From contig JAGZQF010000013.1 of the NCBI GenBank assembly GCA_018382295.1, forward strand, positions 1 through 38,850: 38,850 bases of DNA, given 5' to 3'. Both the position numbers and the translations under genes were made by a program. Source of the stretch: Collinsella sp. GTDB taxonomy: Bacteria; Actinomycetota; Coriobacteriia; Coriobacteriales; Coriobacteriaceae. This document shows, one piece after another, positions 1 through 11,500 of the stretch. Below the pieces are notes generated by a model. The model was given only the letters and a program-made list of their open reading frames with translations, did no database searches and was not told the origin of the DNA. Each line of letters starts with the position of its first letter. Position 1 is the first letter of the stretch.

Positions 1-2
1 TG

Positions 3-56
3 CCGTTCGAGATGAGGGTCAAGATGCCGGCGCCCGACGGGGAGACGGCGAGTTAG
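3..56 (+). CDS. possible C-terminal end of an upstream gene (partial)
   Basis: A reading frame is open from the left edge to a TAG at 54-56 and would encode 17 residues ending DGETAS. It is too short to identify. Its only support is that it stays open and that a possible terminator-like T-run follows at 95-100. A pyrimidine gene would fit the position before carAB, but nothing in these residues shows it. Confidence 0.25.
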   Translation, partial: PFEMRVKMPAPDGETAS

Positions 57-100
57 CCGGCAGGTCGGCATGTCAATCCTGGTCTAACAGAGCCTTTTTT
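52..100 (+). terminator. possible weak terminator before carA
   Basis: GTTAG (52-56) can pair with CTAAC (84-88), and CAGG with CCTG inside them, followed by a run of six T at 95-100. The stem is interrupted and the loop is long, so this is only a candidate end for the transcript of the upstream gene. Confidence 0.25.
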
Positions 101-120
101 AATCCCCGTCCCGGAAAATC

Positions 121-201
121 ATTATGCATAGAAAGTCATAATTATCATTTCGTAAACATTTCGATGAAATTAACGCCATGAGGCATGCTTGCGGTTACAA
201 T
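121..201 (+). promoter_or_regulatory. AT-rich carAB upstream region with repeated CATTTCG motif
   Basis: This stretch is much more AT-rich than its surroundings. CATTTCG occurs at 146-152 and 157-163, 11 bp apart, and the second copy forms the dyad ATTTC-GAT-GAAAT (158-170). TGCAT...GTCAT at 125-139 loosely resembles an ArgR half-site pair. TACAAT at 196-201 could be a -10 and lies in the loop of GCGGT/ACCGC. Pyrimidine or arginine control would be expected for carAB, but the regulator cannot be named from these motifs. Confidence 0.3.
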
Positions 202-259
202 ACCGCGAGGCCTAACTACACACCTTTAAACCGGTCCTGTGAGACCGGGAAGGAGAACT

Positions 260-1690
260 ATGGCGAACAACCATACCGCGGGCGCTGCCGCCCGCACCTT
301 CGCGCCCAGCGAGCTTTGCCAGCGTATGCTGGCCAAAACCAGCAAGGGCACCTGCGGTCCCTGCATCCTGTATCTTGAGGATGGGACCATTTTTTATGGA
401 CGTGCATGCGGCGCCGAGGGCACCGCGACCGGCGAAGTTTGCTTCAACACCTCGCTCGAGGGCTACTTTGAGGTCATGACCGACCCGAGTTATGCCGGCC
501 AAATCGTAACCATGACCTATCCGCAGATCGGCAACTACGGTATCGACGAGACCGACGTCCAGTCGGCCCTCCCCGGCGACGCCGTGCGCCCCGCGAGCGC
601 TCCGGCTATGCGCGGCATGATCGTTCGCGACATGTGCGCCACGCCTTCTAACTGGCGCTCGGCCGTAAGCGTGCCGGAGTACCTGCGCGCTCATGGCATC
701 GTCGCTATCGAGGGTGTCGACACCCGCGCTCTGGTGCGCCATCTGCGCGACAATGGTTCCAAGATGGGCATTATCTCGACCGAGATCTTCGACGTCGACG
801 AGCTTGCCGAGCGTCTGGCCGCAGCGCCCATGCTGGTAGGCGAGAACCTGGTCAAGACCGTAAGCTGCCCCGCGTCTCACGAGTTTGTGGCCGCCGACCT
901 GCCTGCCACGCATGACTTTGCACTTGCGGCTGCCGCCCCTGCCCGTCACAAGGTGGTCGCCTACGACTGCGGTGTGAAGCGCGGTATTCTGGAGGGGCTG
1001 GTCCGCGCCGGCTGCGACCTTACCGTCGTGCCGTGGGATACGCCCGCGAGTGAGGTGCTCGACATGAATCCCGACGGTGTCTTTTTGTCCAATGGCCCCG
1101 GCGACCCCGACGCCGTGGTGGAGACCTACGAGCAGGTGCAGCAGCTGATCGGCAAGGTACCGGTCTTTGGCATTTGCCTTGGTCACCAGATGATCAGCCT
1201 GGCCTGCGGTGCCCAGATGGAAAAGCTTAAATTCGGTCACCGCGGTGGCAACCAGCCGGTCATGAACCTGGTAAGCCGTCGCGTGGAGATCACCGCGCAA
1301 AACCATGGCTTTGGCCTGCTGTTTCCCAGCTTGGGCAAGCTTGTCCCCGAGCTTTCCGGCGGCGAGACCGAGCATGCGGCCGATGGAGATCTGCGCGTCT
1401 GGGTGCGCCGCGGAATCGCGCCGGTCGTGATGAACGAGCGCTTTGGCCGCATTCGCCTGACACATGTGAACCTCAACGACGGCACCGCCGAGGGCATCCA
1501 GCTGCTCGACGCCCCGTGCTTCTCGGTCCAGTACCACCCCGAGGCCTCGCCTGGCCCCACCGATGCCCACTATCTCTTTACCGCCTTTACGCGACTCATG
1601 GACGGCGAGGAGAACTACCTGGACATCGACACCGCGAAGGACCGCCTTGCCGGCTGGAATTTCGCCGAGACTGAGACCGAGGAGAACTAA
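260..1690 (+). CDS. carA: carbamoyl-phosphate synthase small (glutaminase) subunit
   Basis: The 476-residue small subunit hydrolyses glutamine and channels ammonia to CarB to make carbamoyl phosphate for pyrimidine and arginine synthesis. The N-terminal CPSase domain is at about residues 36-190. The class I glutaminase domain shows the nucleophile C306 in GICLGHQ and the H426/E428 pair in YHPEASPGP. I chose the ATG at 260 because AGGAG lies at 251-255; an in-frame GTG at 239 has no such site. The protein is about 100 residues longer than usual. It has a roughly 30-residue N-terminal extension and about 45 extra residues (352-398) between the conserved NHGF and THVNLNDGT segments of the glutaminase domain. 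Its stop codon is one base before the carB start, so the two are co-transcribed and probably translationally coupled. Confidence 0.96.
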   Translation: MANNHTAGAAARTFAPSELCQRMLAKTSKGTCGPCILYLEDGTIFYGRACGAEGTATGEVCFNTSLEGYFEVMTDPSYAGQIVTMTYPQIGNYGIDETDVQSALPGDAVRPASAPAMRGMIVRDMCATPSNWRSAVSVPEYLRAHGIVAIEGVDTRALVRHLRDNGSKMGIISTEIFDVDELAERLAAAPMLVGENLVKTVSCPASHEFVAADLPATHDFALAAAAPARHKVVAYDCGVKRGILEGLVRAGCDLTVVPWDTPASEVLDMNPDGVFLSNGPGDPDAVVETYEQVQQLIGKVPVFGICLGHQMISLACGAQMEKLKFGHRGGNQPVMNLVSRRVEITAQNHGFGLLFPSLGKLVPELSGGETEHAADGDLRVWVRRGIAPVVMNERFGRIRLTHVNLNDGTAEGIQLLDAPCFSVQYHPEASPGPTDAHYLFTAFTRLMDGEENYLDIDTAKDRLAGWNFAETETEEN

Positions 1691-1691
1691 C

Positions 1692-5006
<3,315 letters not shown>

Positions 5007-5018
5007 GGTGACCTGTCC

Positions 5019-5103
5019 GGCCGGGGCGGGGGCCGAGTTTCCCCCTTCGCTCCGGCTGCAAGCAGAGTCGCTCAGTGGGAAACTCGGCTCCCCCGCCCCG
5101 GCC
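5019..5103. repeat. nested GC-rich hairpin after carB
   Basis: A 25-nt left arm (5019-5043, GGCCGGGGCG...TTTCCC) pairs with 5077-5103, with only a two-base bulge. The loop holds a second small hairpin, CTGC-AA-GCAG (5056-5065). The structure begins 13 bases after the carB stop. GGTGAC occurs directly on both sides (5007-5012 and 5107-5112), as a target duplication would. No T-tract follows, so it is not a standard terminator. It is either a small mobile palindrome or a 3'-end structure that protects mRNA. Confidence 0.7.
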
Positions 5104-5380
5104 TGCGGTGACTTGGTTGTGCCGTGTGCTGCAGAAGGGGCTTTGTGCGTCCGGTGGCAATCAGGGTTCCGGCAACGGTGGGCAGACATCCGGCGGTTCG
5201 AACGATGGCGCCCAGGCGGGAAAGCCCGCTGGTGACAAGGCTCAGGGTGGCAAGTCCGCTAACTCACTTGCGAGCACCGGTGATCAAACGGTGGCGACCG
5301 TCGCCGCGATCGGCGGCCTGGGTGCCGCGATCGCCGCAATCGGAGTCTTCCTTGCTCGTTTCCGCCGCAAGGAAGACTAG
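5075..5380 (+). pseudogene. orphan C-terminal cell-wall anchor of a lost surface protein
   Basis: From about 5150 to the TAG at 5380 the frame encodes a Gly/Asn/Ser-rich linker, a sortase-like motif LASTG (5267-5281), a hydrophobic helix (ATVAAIGGLGAAIAAIGVFL) and a basic tail RFRRKED. This closely matches the end of the GH31 protein at about 14740-14949, which has the same AGKPAGDKAQG linker and TGDQT...ATVAA...GGLGA pattern. There is no signal peptide, no functional domain and no plausible ribosome site. The open frame runs upstream into the hairpin at 5019-5103. I read it as the remnant of a larger anchored protein whose front was deleted, with a terminator still downstream. LAXTG-type signals are known for class E sortases; the sortase in this window is class B. 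Confidence 0.75.
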
Positions 5381-5413
5381 CGCGAGCGATTGACAATCGC
5401 ACACGTTTCCCAA

Positions 5414-5446
5414 GAGGGCCGCGGTAACCGTCGCGGCCCTCACTTT
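5414..5446 (+). terminator. terminator after the anchor remnant
   Basis: GAGGGCCGCG (5414-5423) and CGCGGCCCTC (5432-5441) form a perfect 10-bp stem with an 8-nt loop, followed only by ACTTTAC. The strong stem and short T content suggest the original terminator of the lost surface-protein gene. Confidence 0.6.
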
Positions 5447-5575
5447 ACCGGAGCGGTCTGAGGACTCGCGTCTTTCGCTTCGGACTGCTGCGCAGGGTCA
5501 ATCAGGCGGAGATCTCACCCGTGTCGGGTTTGCGATAGCTTGGCGAATATAATTACGCGAAATCTAGGATTTCTC

Positions 5576-5639
5576 AAAAACGCGAAGTAGATGATATATT
5601 GTACTTCGCGTTTTTCAGTTAATCTTAATTTTGCGAAGT
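5576..5639 (+). promoter_or_regulatory. CGCGAAGT hairpin and repeats before the DUF4143 ATPase
   Basis: AAAAACGCGAAGTA (5576-5589) and TACTTCGCGTTTTT (5602-5615) form a perfect 14-bp stem with a 12-nt loop and end in T5. A further direct copy, TTGCGAAGTGGAT, lies at 5631-5643, just before the ATG at 5648. A weaker CGCGAAATC lies near 5555. The structure could be an intrinsic terminator or attenuator, or an operator with several GCGAAGT half-sites. Its position immediately upstream of the start codon favours a role in controlling the ATPase gene. Confidence 0.5.
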
Positions 5640-5647
5640 GGATTGCC

Positions 5648-6859
5648 ATGAGACTTATTAATCGACCGTTCTATATGGATAAGCTCTCCAAGGTGGCGGG
5701 TTCGCCAGACATCAAGGTGATTACCGGAATCAGGCGATGCGGAAAATCGAAATTGCTTGAGGCGTTTGCCAGCCAACTTCGTTCAAACGACCCCTCGGCC
5801 AACGTCATACACGTCAACTTCAATCTACTTGAGTTCGAGCCGTTGGCGGAATACCATGCGCTGCATACATATGTGGAAAAGCATTATATCGAGGGTTGCC
5901 GGAATATCGTCATGATCGACGAGGTCCAGATGTGTGAAGGGTTCGAGCGGGCTATCAACAGTCTTCATGCGTCAGAGAAATATGACATTTACATCACGGG
6001 GTCGAATGCCTTTCTTCTCTCAAGCGACCTCTCGACGTTGTTCACGGGAAGAACGGTGGAGATCGAGGTCTTTCCGTTTTCACTTGCGGAGTTCTCGGCG
6101 TATCAAGAGATCACTTCTCCAGCCGAGGCCCTTGCTCGCTATGTCCGCGAGGGAGGAATGCCGGGTTCCTATATCTACCAGGACGAAAGGATGCGTTTCT
6201 CATACATCTCGGATGTGCTTGAAACTCTTATCCTGCGCGACATCAGACAAAAATATCGTATACGTAATGCGGAGCAGCTTAAACGTTCCTGCGAGTTCCT
6301 GATGGATAACGTCGGAAACATCTCTTCTCTCAAGGGGATGGCGGCTGAGCTGTCACGAGCGAACCTTAAGATAAGCGACAAGACGCTGGCTGTGTATATC
6401 GACTACCTGTGTGATGCGTTTGCGTTCTACCGGTTTCGTCGCTTTGACGTCTCAGGAAAGAAATACCTGTCGACGGGAGATAAATACTACCTGGCCGACC
6501 ACTCGTTTCGCTACGCCGCGCTTGGTACGAAAAAGCTCGATTTTGGCCATGTTTACGAGAATATGGTGGCAATCGAGCTTATGCGCCGCGGATGGGAAGT
6601 CTACGTGGGCGTTCTCTACCAAAAGGAAGTAGACTTTGTCGCCATCAGGCGTGACCGCCGTGTCTATATCCAGGTGAGTGACGACATTTCCCAAGAAGCG
6701 ACGCTTGAGCGTGAGCTTGATCCGCTGCGACGGATTCGAGACGCCTATCCCAAGTGCGTCATCGCCCGAACAGGGCACGAAACGACTGATTGGGATGGCA
6801 TCAAGGTCGTCGACCTGGCACGATGGCTTATGGGTGAATCAGGCGAGCTGGCCGTCTAG
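5648..6859 (+). CDS. AAA-type ATPase with C-terminal DUF4143 domain
   Basis: This 403-residue protein has the usual layout of the AAA_14/DUF4143 family. The Walker A is GIRRCGKSK (27-35), the Walker B IVMIDEV (87-93) and a sensor-like TGSN sits at 117-120. A winged-helix-like middle follows. The C-terminal DUF4143 region (about 295-360) has the EVDFVA...YIQV pattern that resembles a PD-(D/E)XK nuclease fold, with Gln where the catalytic Lys would be. The cellular role of this common family is unsettled; it is often found in accessory regions. I chose the ATG at 5648 because the alternative at 5591 lies inside the upstream hairpin. The gene is clearly lower in GC than carAB, suggesting transfer. 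No partner gene is adjacent. Confidence 0.88.
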   Translation: MRLINRPFYMDKLSKVAGSPDIKVITGIRRCGKSKLLEAFASQLRSNDPSANVIHVNFNLLEFEPLAEYHALHTYVEKHYIEGCRNIVMIDEVQMCEGFERAINSLHASEKYDIYITGSNAFLLSSDLSTLFTGRTVEIEVFPFSLAEFSAYQEITSPAEALARYVREGGMPGSYIYQDERMRFSYISDVLETLILRDIRQKYRIRNAEQLKRSCEFLMDNVGNISSLKGMAAELSRANLKISDKTLAVYIDYLCDAFAFYRFRRFDVSGKKYLSTGDKYYLADHSFRYAALGTKKLDFGHVYENMVAIELMRRGWEVYVGVLYQKEVDFVAIRRDRRVYIQVSDDISQEATLERELDPLRRIRDAYPKCVIARTGHETTDWDGIKVVDLARWLMGESGELAV

Positions 6860-6885
6860 CACGCGATGACGCGGGCTGGAACGAA

Positions 6886-6951
6886 CGAGCGAGGATTCCG
6901 TCCCGCGAGGAGGCCAATACGGCCCTCTTCGAGGGACGGAATCCTCGCTCG
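6886..6951. repeat. nested hairpin after the DUF4143 ATPase
   Basis: CGAGCGAGGATTCCGTCCC (6886-6904) pairs perfectly over 19 bp with 6933-6951. The 28-nt loop contains a second hairpin, GGCC-AATAC-GGCC, with flanking GAGG and CTC. The structure starts 26 bases after the ATPase stop and has no T-tract. Its architecture matches the palindromes at 5019, 28210 and 32472, although the arm sequence differs. Confidence 0.7.
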
Positions 6952-7032
6952 ATCTCTTGGCGGGACATTTTGCTCGGTCGATGATCAACGGTTGGTGGAA
7001 AGCGATGCCTCGTCCGTGCCACTATTCCGTGA

Positions 7033-7066
7033 TTGCTGGTATTTTCTGCATGCTAAAATGAATGCA
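7033..7066 (+). promoter_or_regulatory. toxin-antitoxin promoter with TGCAT dyad operator
   Basis: TTGCTG (7033-7038) and TAAAAT (7054-7059), the latter with a TG extension at 7051-7052, make a plausible promoter 35-60 bases before the antitoxin ATG. The dyad TGCAT...ATGCA (7047-7051 and 7062-7066) encloses the -10. This fits autorepression by the antitoxin or the toxin-antitoxin complex, as is usual for Phd/YefM systems. Confidence 0.45.
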
Positions 7067-7093
7067 TAAAAGACTTTATATTTGGAGGTCTCG

Positions 7094-7414
7094 ATGCCTG
7101 CTTTAAAGATGCTCGACAATCTTGTTCCCATCAGCGATTTCAGTCACGGTAAGGGTCCCGCTGCGTTTTCGAGAGTGAGCAACGACAACCCGGTTGTAGT
7201 TTTGAAACACAACAAGCCGGCGTTCGTTATCGTGACGCCCGATGAATACCGAGAGGCTAAGCAGGCGGAGGAGGACCTCGCCTTGTTGACGTTGGCCCTT
7301 AAGAGGACGGCTGCGACAAGCGATGATGAACTCGTTTCCCTATCTGATGTTATGGCAGAGTTGGGTGTGGGCCAGGACGAACTCGATCAGATGGATGAGG
7401 TCGAGTTTGAATGA
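7094..7414 (+). CDS. type II antitoxin, Phd/YefM family
   Basis: This 106-residue protein should bind and neutralise the toxin encoded next to it and repress the shared promoter. The N-terminal half carries the Phd/YefM pattern: an initial segment up to FSRVSNDNPVVVLKHNKPAFVIV and then PDEYREAK (about residues 28-56). The acidic C-terminal part (ending DQMDEVEFE) is the likely toxin-wrapping region. The ATG at 7094 follows GGAGG (7084-7088) by 5 bases; an in-frame TTG at 7082 overlaps that site and is unlikely. The stop overlaps the toxin start by four bases (ATGA), a typical coupled arrangement. It lies in the accessory stretch between carB and the GH31 gene. Confidence 0.88.
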   Translation: MPALKMLDNLVPISDFSHGKGPAAFSRVSNDNPVVVLKHNKPAFVIVTPDEYREAKQAEEDLALLTLALKRTAATSDDELVSLSDVMAELGVGQDELDQMDEVEFE

Positions 7415-7761
7415 GCGGGTACGAAGTCGCTTTCTACCCGGATACTCTCAAGGATCTCAAGCGTCTCGATGGTTCCCAGCGAAAACACGTGTTTAAGGCT
7501 ATAGAAAGAATCAGAACGAACCCATTGCCGCAGAACGAAGGCGGATTCGGCAAGCCTCTTGGAAACAAGGCAGGCACGGATTTGACGGGCTTCATGAAAA
7601 TCAAGCTCAGGGGAAGTGGCATTCGGATTGTGTACCGCCTCATTAAAATCAAAGGAAAAATGGCCATCGTAGTGGTAGGCGCTCGTGAAGACATGGAAGC
7701 GTACCGAACCGCCCAAAGGCGTGCGATTGATTTCGAGAAGTGGGCGGAAGAGGCTCTCTAA
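7411..7761 (+). CDS. type II toxin, RelE/ParE superfamily
   Basis: This 116-residue protein has the RelE-like fold pattern: the N-terminal strand and helices YEVAFYPDTLKDLKRLD, then GIRIVYRLIKIKGKMAIVVVGAREDMEAYRTA (about 71-101), with the basic residues expected of ribosome-dependent mRNA interferases. It overlaps the antitoxin by ATGA and ends just before a good terminator, so the pair forms a two-gene operon. The C-terminus, with FEKWAEEAL, is somewhat longer than in minimal RelE proteins. RelE versus ParE activity (mRNA cleavage versus gyrase inhibition) cannot be settled by eye; the RIVYRL/VGAREDxEAY pattern favours RelE. Confidence 0.88.
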   Translation: MSGYEVAFYPDTLKDLKRLDGSQRKHVFKAIERIRTNPLPQNEGGFGKPLGNKAGTDLTGFMKIKLRGSGIRIVYRLIKIKGKMAIVVVGAREDMEAYRTAQRRAIDFEKWAEEAL

Positions 7762-7814
7762 CTTCATGGGCGAAAACAGGAATGCAGCGATGTGCTTCAG
7801 GTGTGCGAGTTTTG

Positions 7815-7853
7815 AAAGGCTCTGGTGATTCGGAGGTCCGCCAGAGCCTTTTT
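7815..7853 (+). terminator. terminator of the toxin-antitoxin operon
   Basis: AGGCTCTGG (7817-7825) and CCAGAGCCT (7841-7849) form a 9-bp stem with a 15-nt loop, preceded by AA and followed by TTTTTC. It lies 55 bases after the toxin stop. Confidence 0.85.
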
Positions 7854-7873
7854 CTATCTGTGGACATTCCTCT

Positions 7874-8077
7874 TGGACAGTTAGTTCAGATACGTATTTT
7901 TCAGAGGACGTGTGGAGGCCAATTTGGGCACAATTGAGCTATTTTTGATAGTCTGGACCGACAAGGCCGCGCGGGCAATAGCGAGAAAGACCTATTATTA
8001 GATCTAAAGCGACTTAAAACCAGTTTGTTAGCGCCAATTAGCACCGCCAAAATATACGTATCTGAACTAACTGTCCA
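7874..8077. mobile_element. MITE-like element with 24-bp terminal inverted repeats
   Basis: Bases 7874-7897 (TGGACAGTTAGTTCAGATAC followed by GTAT) are repeated as a perfect inverted copy at 8054-8077, giving a 204-bp element. The interior is AT-rich and has no convincing coding frame. Weak inverted similarity continues inward (AGGCCAATT on the left, GCCAATTAGC on the right). No clear target duplication is visible. Length, perfect ends and lack of a gene fit a non-autonomous MITE moved by a transposase elsewhere. It sits between the toxin terminator and the GH31 upstream region. Confidence 0.7.
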
Positions 8078-8111
8078 CCACCCTCCAACAACCTCCTATT
8101 TCAAATCAAAT

Positions 8112-8154
8112 CAGCCACCGTGCGTCATGGATATTCCCGGTGGGTCGCGGGGTG
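8112..8154. repeat. 43-bp direct repeat, upstream copy
   Basis: This begins CAGCCACCGTGCGTCATG and ends GGTGGGTCGCGGGGTG. It matches 15017-15059 at 35 of 43 positions in the same orientation. The two copies bracket the GH31 gene. The sequence is not palindromic and its function is unknown. Confidence 0.55.
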
Positions 8155-8535
8155 GCGGCTACGACTTTCCCTCAGGATAATTCGCGAAGCCCGTTTTCCG
8201 AGGAAAGGTATTGGTTATGTAATACCAGTTAAACAGTAAAACTATGCTTAAGTGGTATCTGGCTGGAGAACCAATTGGTATGGTTGATTAGACCCACTTC
8301 GCCATCTACGTTCATTTTTATACCGCTGGGAGAATTCCAAACTTAATTTGCGCAACTGCTCACGTATGCTGGTTCAACCTTATAGGTGGCTATCTGGTTA
8401 CTACCAGTTGACCCCTTGGTAACGGGTGGGCCAATTGTACGGAATGTACCGAACACCCCCCCCGTTTGATGCGTTCGCCCATGCTGCGGGGCGCGCGTCC
8501 GCGACACTTCCGCATGTCGGAGGGAAGGAGTCCAG
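8155..8535 (+). promoter_or_regulatory. GH31 upstream region with dyads and TACCAGTT repeats
   Basis: No gene is seen in this 381-bp stretch. It is AT-rich and contains several related motifs: GGTATT...AATACC (8207-8226), TACCAGTT (8223-8230 and again 8402-8409), TGGTATCTGG (8253-8262), the perfect palindrome ACCAATTGGT (8270-8279), and TATCTGGTTACTACCAGTTG (8391-8410). Such clustered CTGGTA/TACCAG half-sites could be operators of a sugar-responsive repressor or activator controlling the glycosidase. A clear -35/-10 pair could not be fixed. The Shine-Dalgarno AAGGAG is at 8525-8530. Confidence 0.35.
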
Positions 8536-11500
8536 GTGCGTAGGAATTCCATTTTTACGAAACGATGGGTGAAGGGAAGCGCAGTCCTCGTTGCCACGGC
8601 AGCGACGCTCGTGTTCGCCAGTCCCCAGCAGGCGGTTGCCACGCCACTCAAGGGCGTCGAATCGGCGACCGTGTCTCAGTCTGCCTCGAACGTCGTTGAC
8701 ATCGATTTCGCCGGCGGCATCAAGGGCCGCATTACGTTCCTCGAGGACGGTATTTTCCGTTACAACGTTGATCCCAAGGGTGAGTTTTCCGAGTACGCAA
8801 CGCCGCGCAGTAAGTCCCACACGGCTAAGATCCAGGCCCAGCCCGATGCCTCGGACACCTACAGCAAGCCGAGTGCGACGGTTGCCGACAAGGGCAACAC
8901 TATCGAGATCAGCGGTGGAAAGGCGACCGTGATCCTGGACAAGGCGACTGGCAAGATGAGCATCAAGTCGGGCGACCGTGTCGTGGTCTCCGAGTCCGCG
9001 TCCCTCGACCTTGATAAGAAGGGCACCGTACAGACGCTCGCCAAGGAGAAGTCCGAGAACTTCTTTGGCGGCGGTACTCAGAACGGCCGCTTCCTGCACA
9101 CCAACCAGACTATCGCCATCTCCAACACCAACAACTGGACCGATGGCGGCGTTGCTTCGCCCAACCCGTTCTACTGGACGAGTGACGGTTACGGCGTGCT
9201 CCGAAACACGTTTGCAGAGGGTTCCTACGACTTCGGTTCCACGGACGCATCAACAGTCACGACTTCGCACAGCGAGAATGAGTTCGACGCCTACTACTTC
9301 GTGGCGACCAATGAGGGCGCCTCGAACGTGGCGACCGAGATGCTGCAGGACTACTACAAGGTGGCCGGTAATCCGGTACTGCTGCCCGAGTACGGTTTCT
9401 ACCTGGGTCATCTGAATGCCTATAACCGTGATGGCTGGTCAACGACCTCGGGTCAGAAGAAGTGGGAGACCAAGGGCAGCAAGTCCTCGAGCAAGGAGGG
9501 CGACGTTAAGTACGAGTCTGGCATGGCGACGGGCTACAAGCTCGACGGCACGCTTGCGGCCGAGACGCTCAACGGTGAGGGCCCCACGGTCGATACCGAG
9601 AACATGAAGGCGACCGATTTCGACCGCCAATTCTCCGCCCAGCGGGTTATCGATGACTACGAGGACAACGACATGCCGCTCGGCTGGTTCCTGCCGAACG
9701 ACGGATACGGTGCCGGCTATGGCCAGAACGGTTATTACAAGACCGGCGGCGTCAACTCCGACGGAACGAGTTCAGCCGAGCGCCTCAACGCCGTGCGTGC
9801 CAACGTCGACAACCTTAAGAAGTTTACCGAGTATGCTAACTCCAAGGGTGTGAGCACGGGTCTGTGGACCCAGTCTAACCTGGAGCCTGACAGCAACTCC
9901 GAGACCCCGTGGCATTTGCTTCGCGATTTCGACGCCGAGGTCAAGACGGGCGGCATTACCACCCTCAAGACCGACGTCGCTTGGGTGGGCTCTGGCTACT
10001 CCTTTGGCCTCAACGGCATCAAGACGGCCTACGATACGGTGACGACCGGCGCCAACAAGCGCCCCAACATCATCACGCTTGACGGTTGGGCCGGCACGCA
10101 GCGCTTTGGCGGCATCTGGACCGGCGATCAGTACGGCGGCAACTGGGAGTACATCCGCTTCCACATCCCCACGTATATCGGTCAGAGCCTCTCGGGCAAC
10201 CCCAACATCGGCTCCGATATGGACGGCATCTTTGGTGGCAGCCCCATCATCTCCGCGCGCGACTACCAGTGGAAGACGTTCACGCCCTCTATGCTCGACA
10301 TGGACGGCTGGGGCACCTACCGCAAGTCGCCCATGACGCACGGCGATCCCTACACGGGCATTTCGCGCTTTTACCTCAAGCTCAAGGCGCAACTCATGCC
10401 CTATATCTACACGAGCGCGGCCTCGGCGGCCAACATCGACACGGGCAACGGCGATACCGGCCTGCCCATGATCCGCGCCATGCTGCTCTCCGACAACTCC
10501 GAGTACGCCGCAAGCACCTCGACGCAGTATCAGTACATGTTCGGTGAGAACTTCCTGGTGGCACCGGTGTATCAGGATACCCAGGCAGATGAGAACGGCA
10601 ACGACGTTCGCAATGGTATCTACCTTCCCAACTACGGCACCGACGAGAATCCCACCATCTGGATTGACTACTTCTCGGGTAAGCAGTACCGCGGCGGCCA
10701 GGTCCTCAACAACTACGATGCTCCGCTTTGGAAGTTGCCGCTCTTTGTAAAGGCCAACGCCATCGTGCCGATGTATGCCGAGAACAACAACCCCGAGGCC
10801 GTGACCGAGACTAACACCAAGGGCACCGATCGCAGCCAGCGTATCGTCGAGTTCTTCGCCACCGAGGGTGACGGCACCTTTACGCAGTACGAGGACGACG
10901 GCTCCTCCATCCAGAACAACACGACCGAGGACGATGCCTACGGCACGATCGACAACATCTCCTACGGCGAGCACGTGAGCACCGTCTACAGCTCCAAGGC
11001 CACGGGCGGCACCGCCACCTTTACCGCCGAGGCTTCGCAGGGTGGCTACAACGGCTACGACTCCAACCGCACCACGACCTTCGTGGCCAACGTGTCCGCC
11101 AAGCCTGCGAGCGTCATCGCCAAGAATGGCGGCACTGCGCTCAACGTGACCGAGGTCGACTCACAGGAGGCTTTCGACGCCGCGACCCCCGAGGCTGGCC
11201 AAGCGGTCTACTTCTACAACGAAAGCCCCAACCTCAACCACTACGGCAGCGATGCGGACAGCACCGAGGCCGAGAAGGGCGAGAGCTTCAACGACACTAA
11301 GATCACCACGAACCCCAAGGTCTACGTCAAGTTTGCGAAGACCGATGTCGCTGCAGCGGAGCAGACGCTCGAGCTGGGCGGTTTCGTGAACGCCGACGCC
11401 ACGCTCGCGGCCGACCGCCTCAACGAGAACCTCTCCGCACCCGCGAACCTTGCTGCCCCCGAGGACGCCACGACCCCCACGAGCATTAAGCTCACCTGGG

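Noticed and set aside
178..378. A small plus-strand frame over the carA start
   Set aside because: It is in another frame from carA, overlaps its ribosome site, and has no recognisable content.
9772..10974. A 400-codon minus-strand frame opposite the GH31 catalytic region
   Set aside because: It overlaps a domain with clear catalytic motifs on the other strand; antisense shadow.
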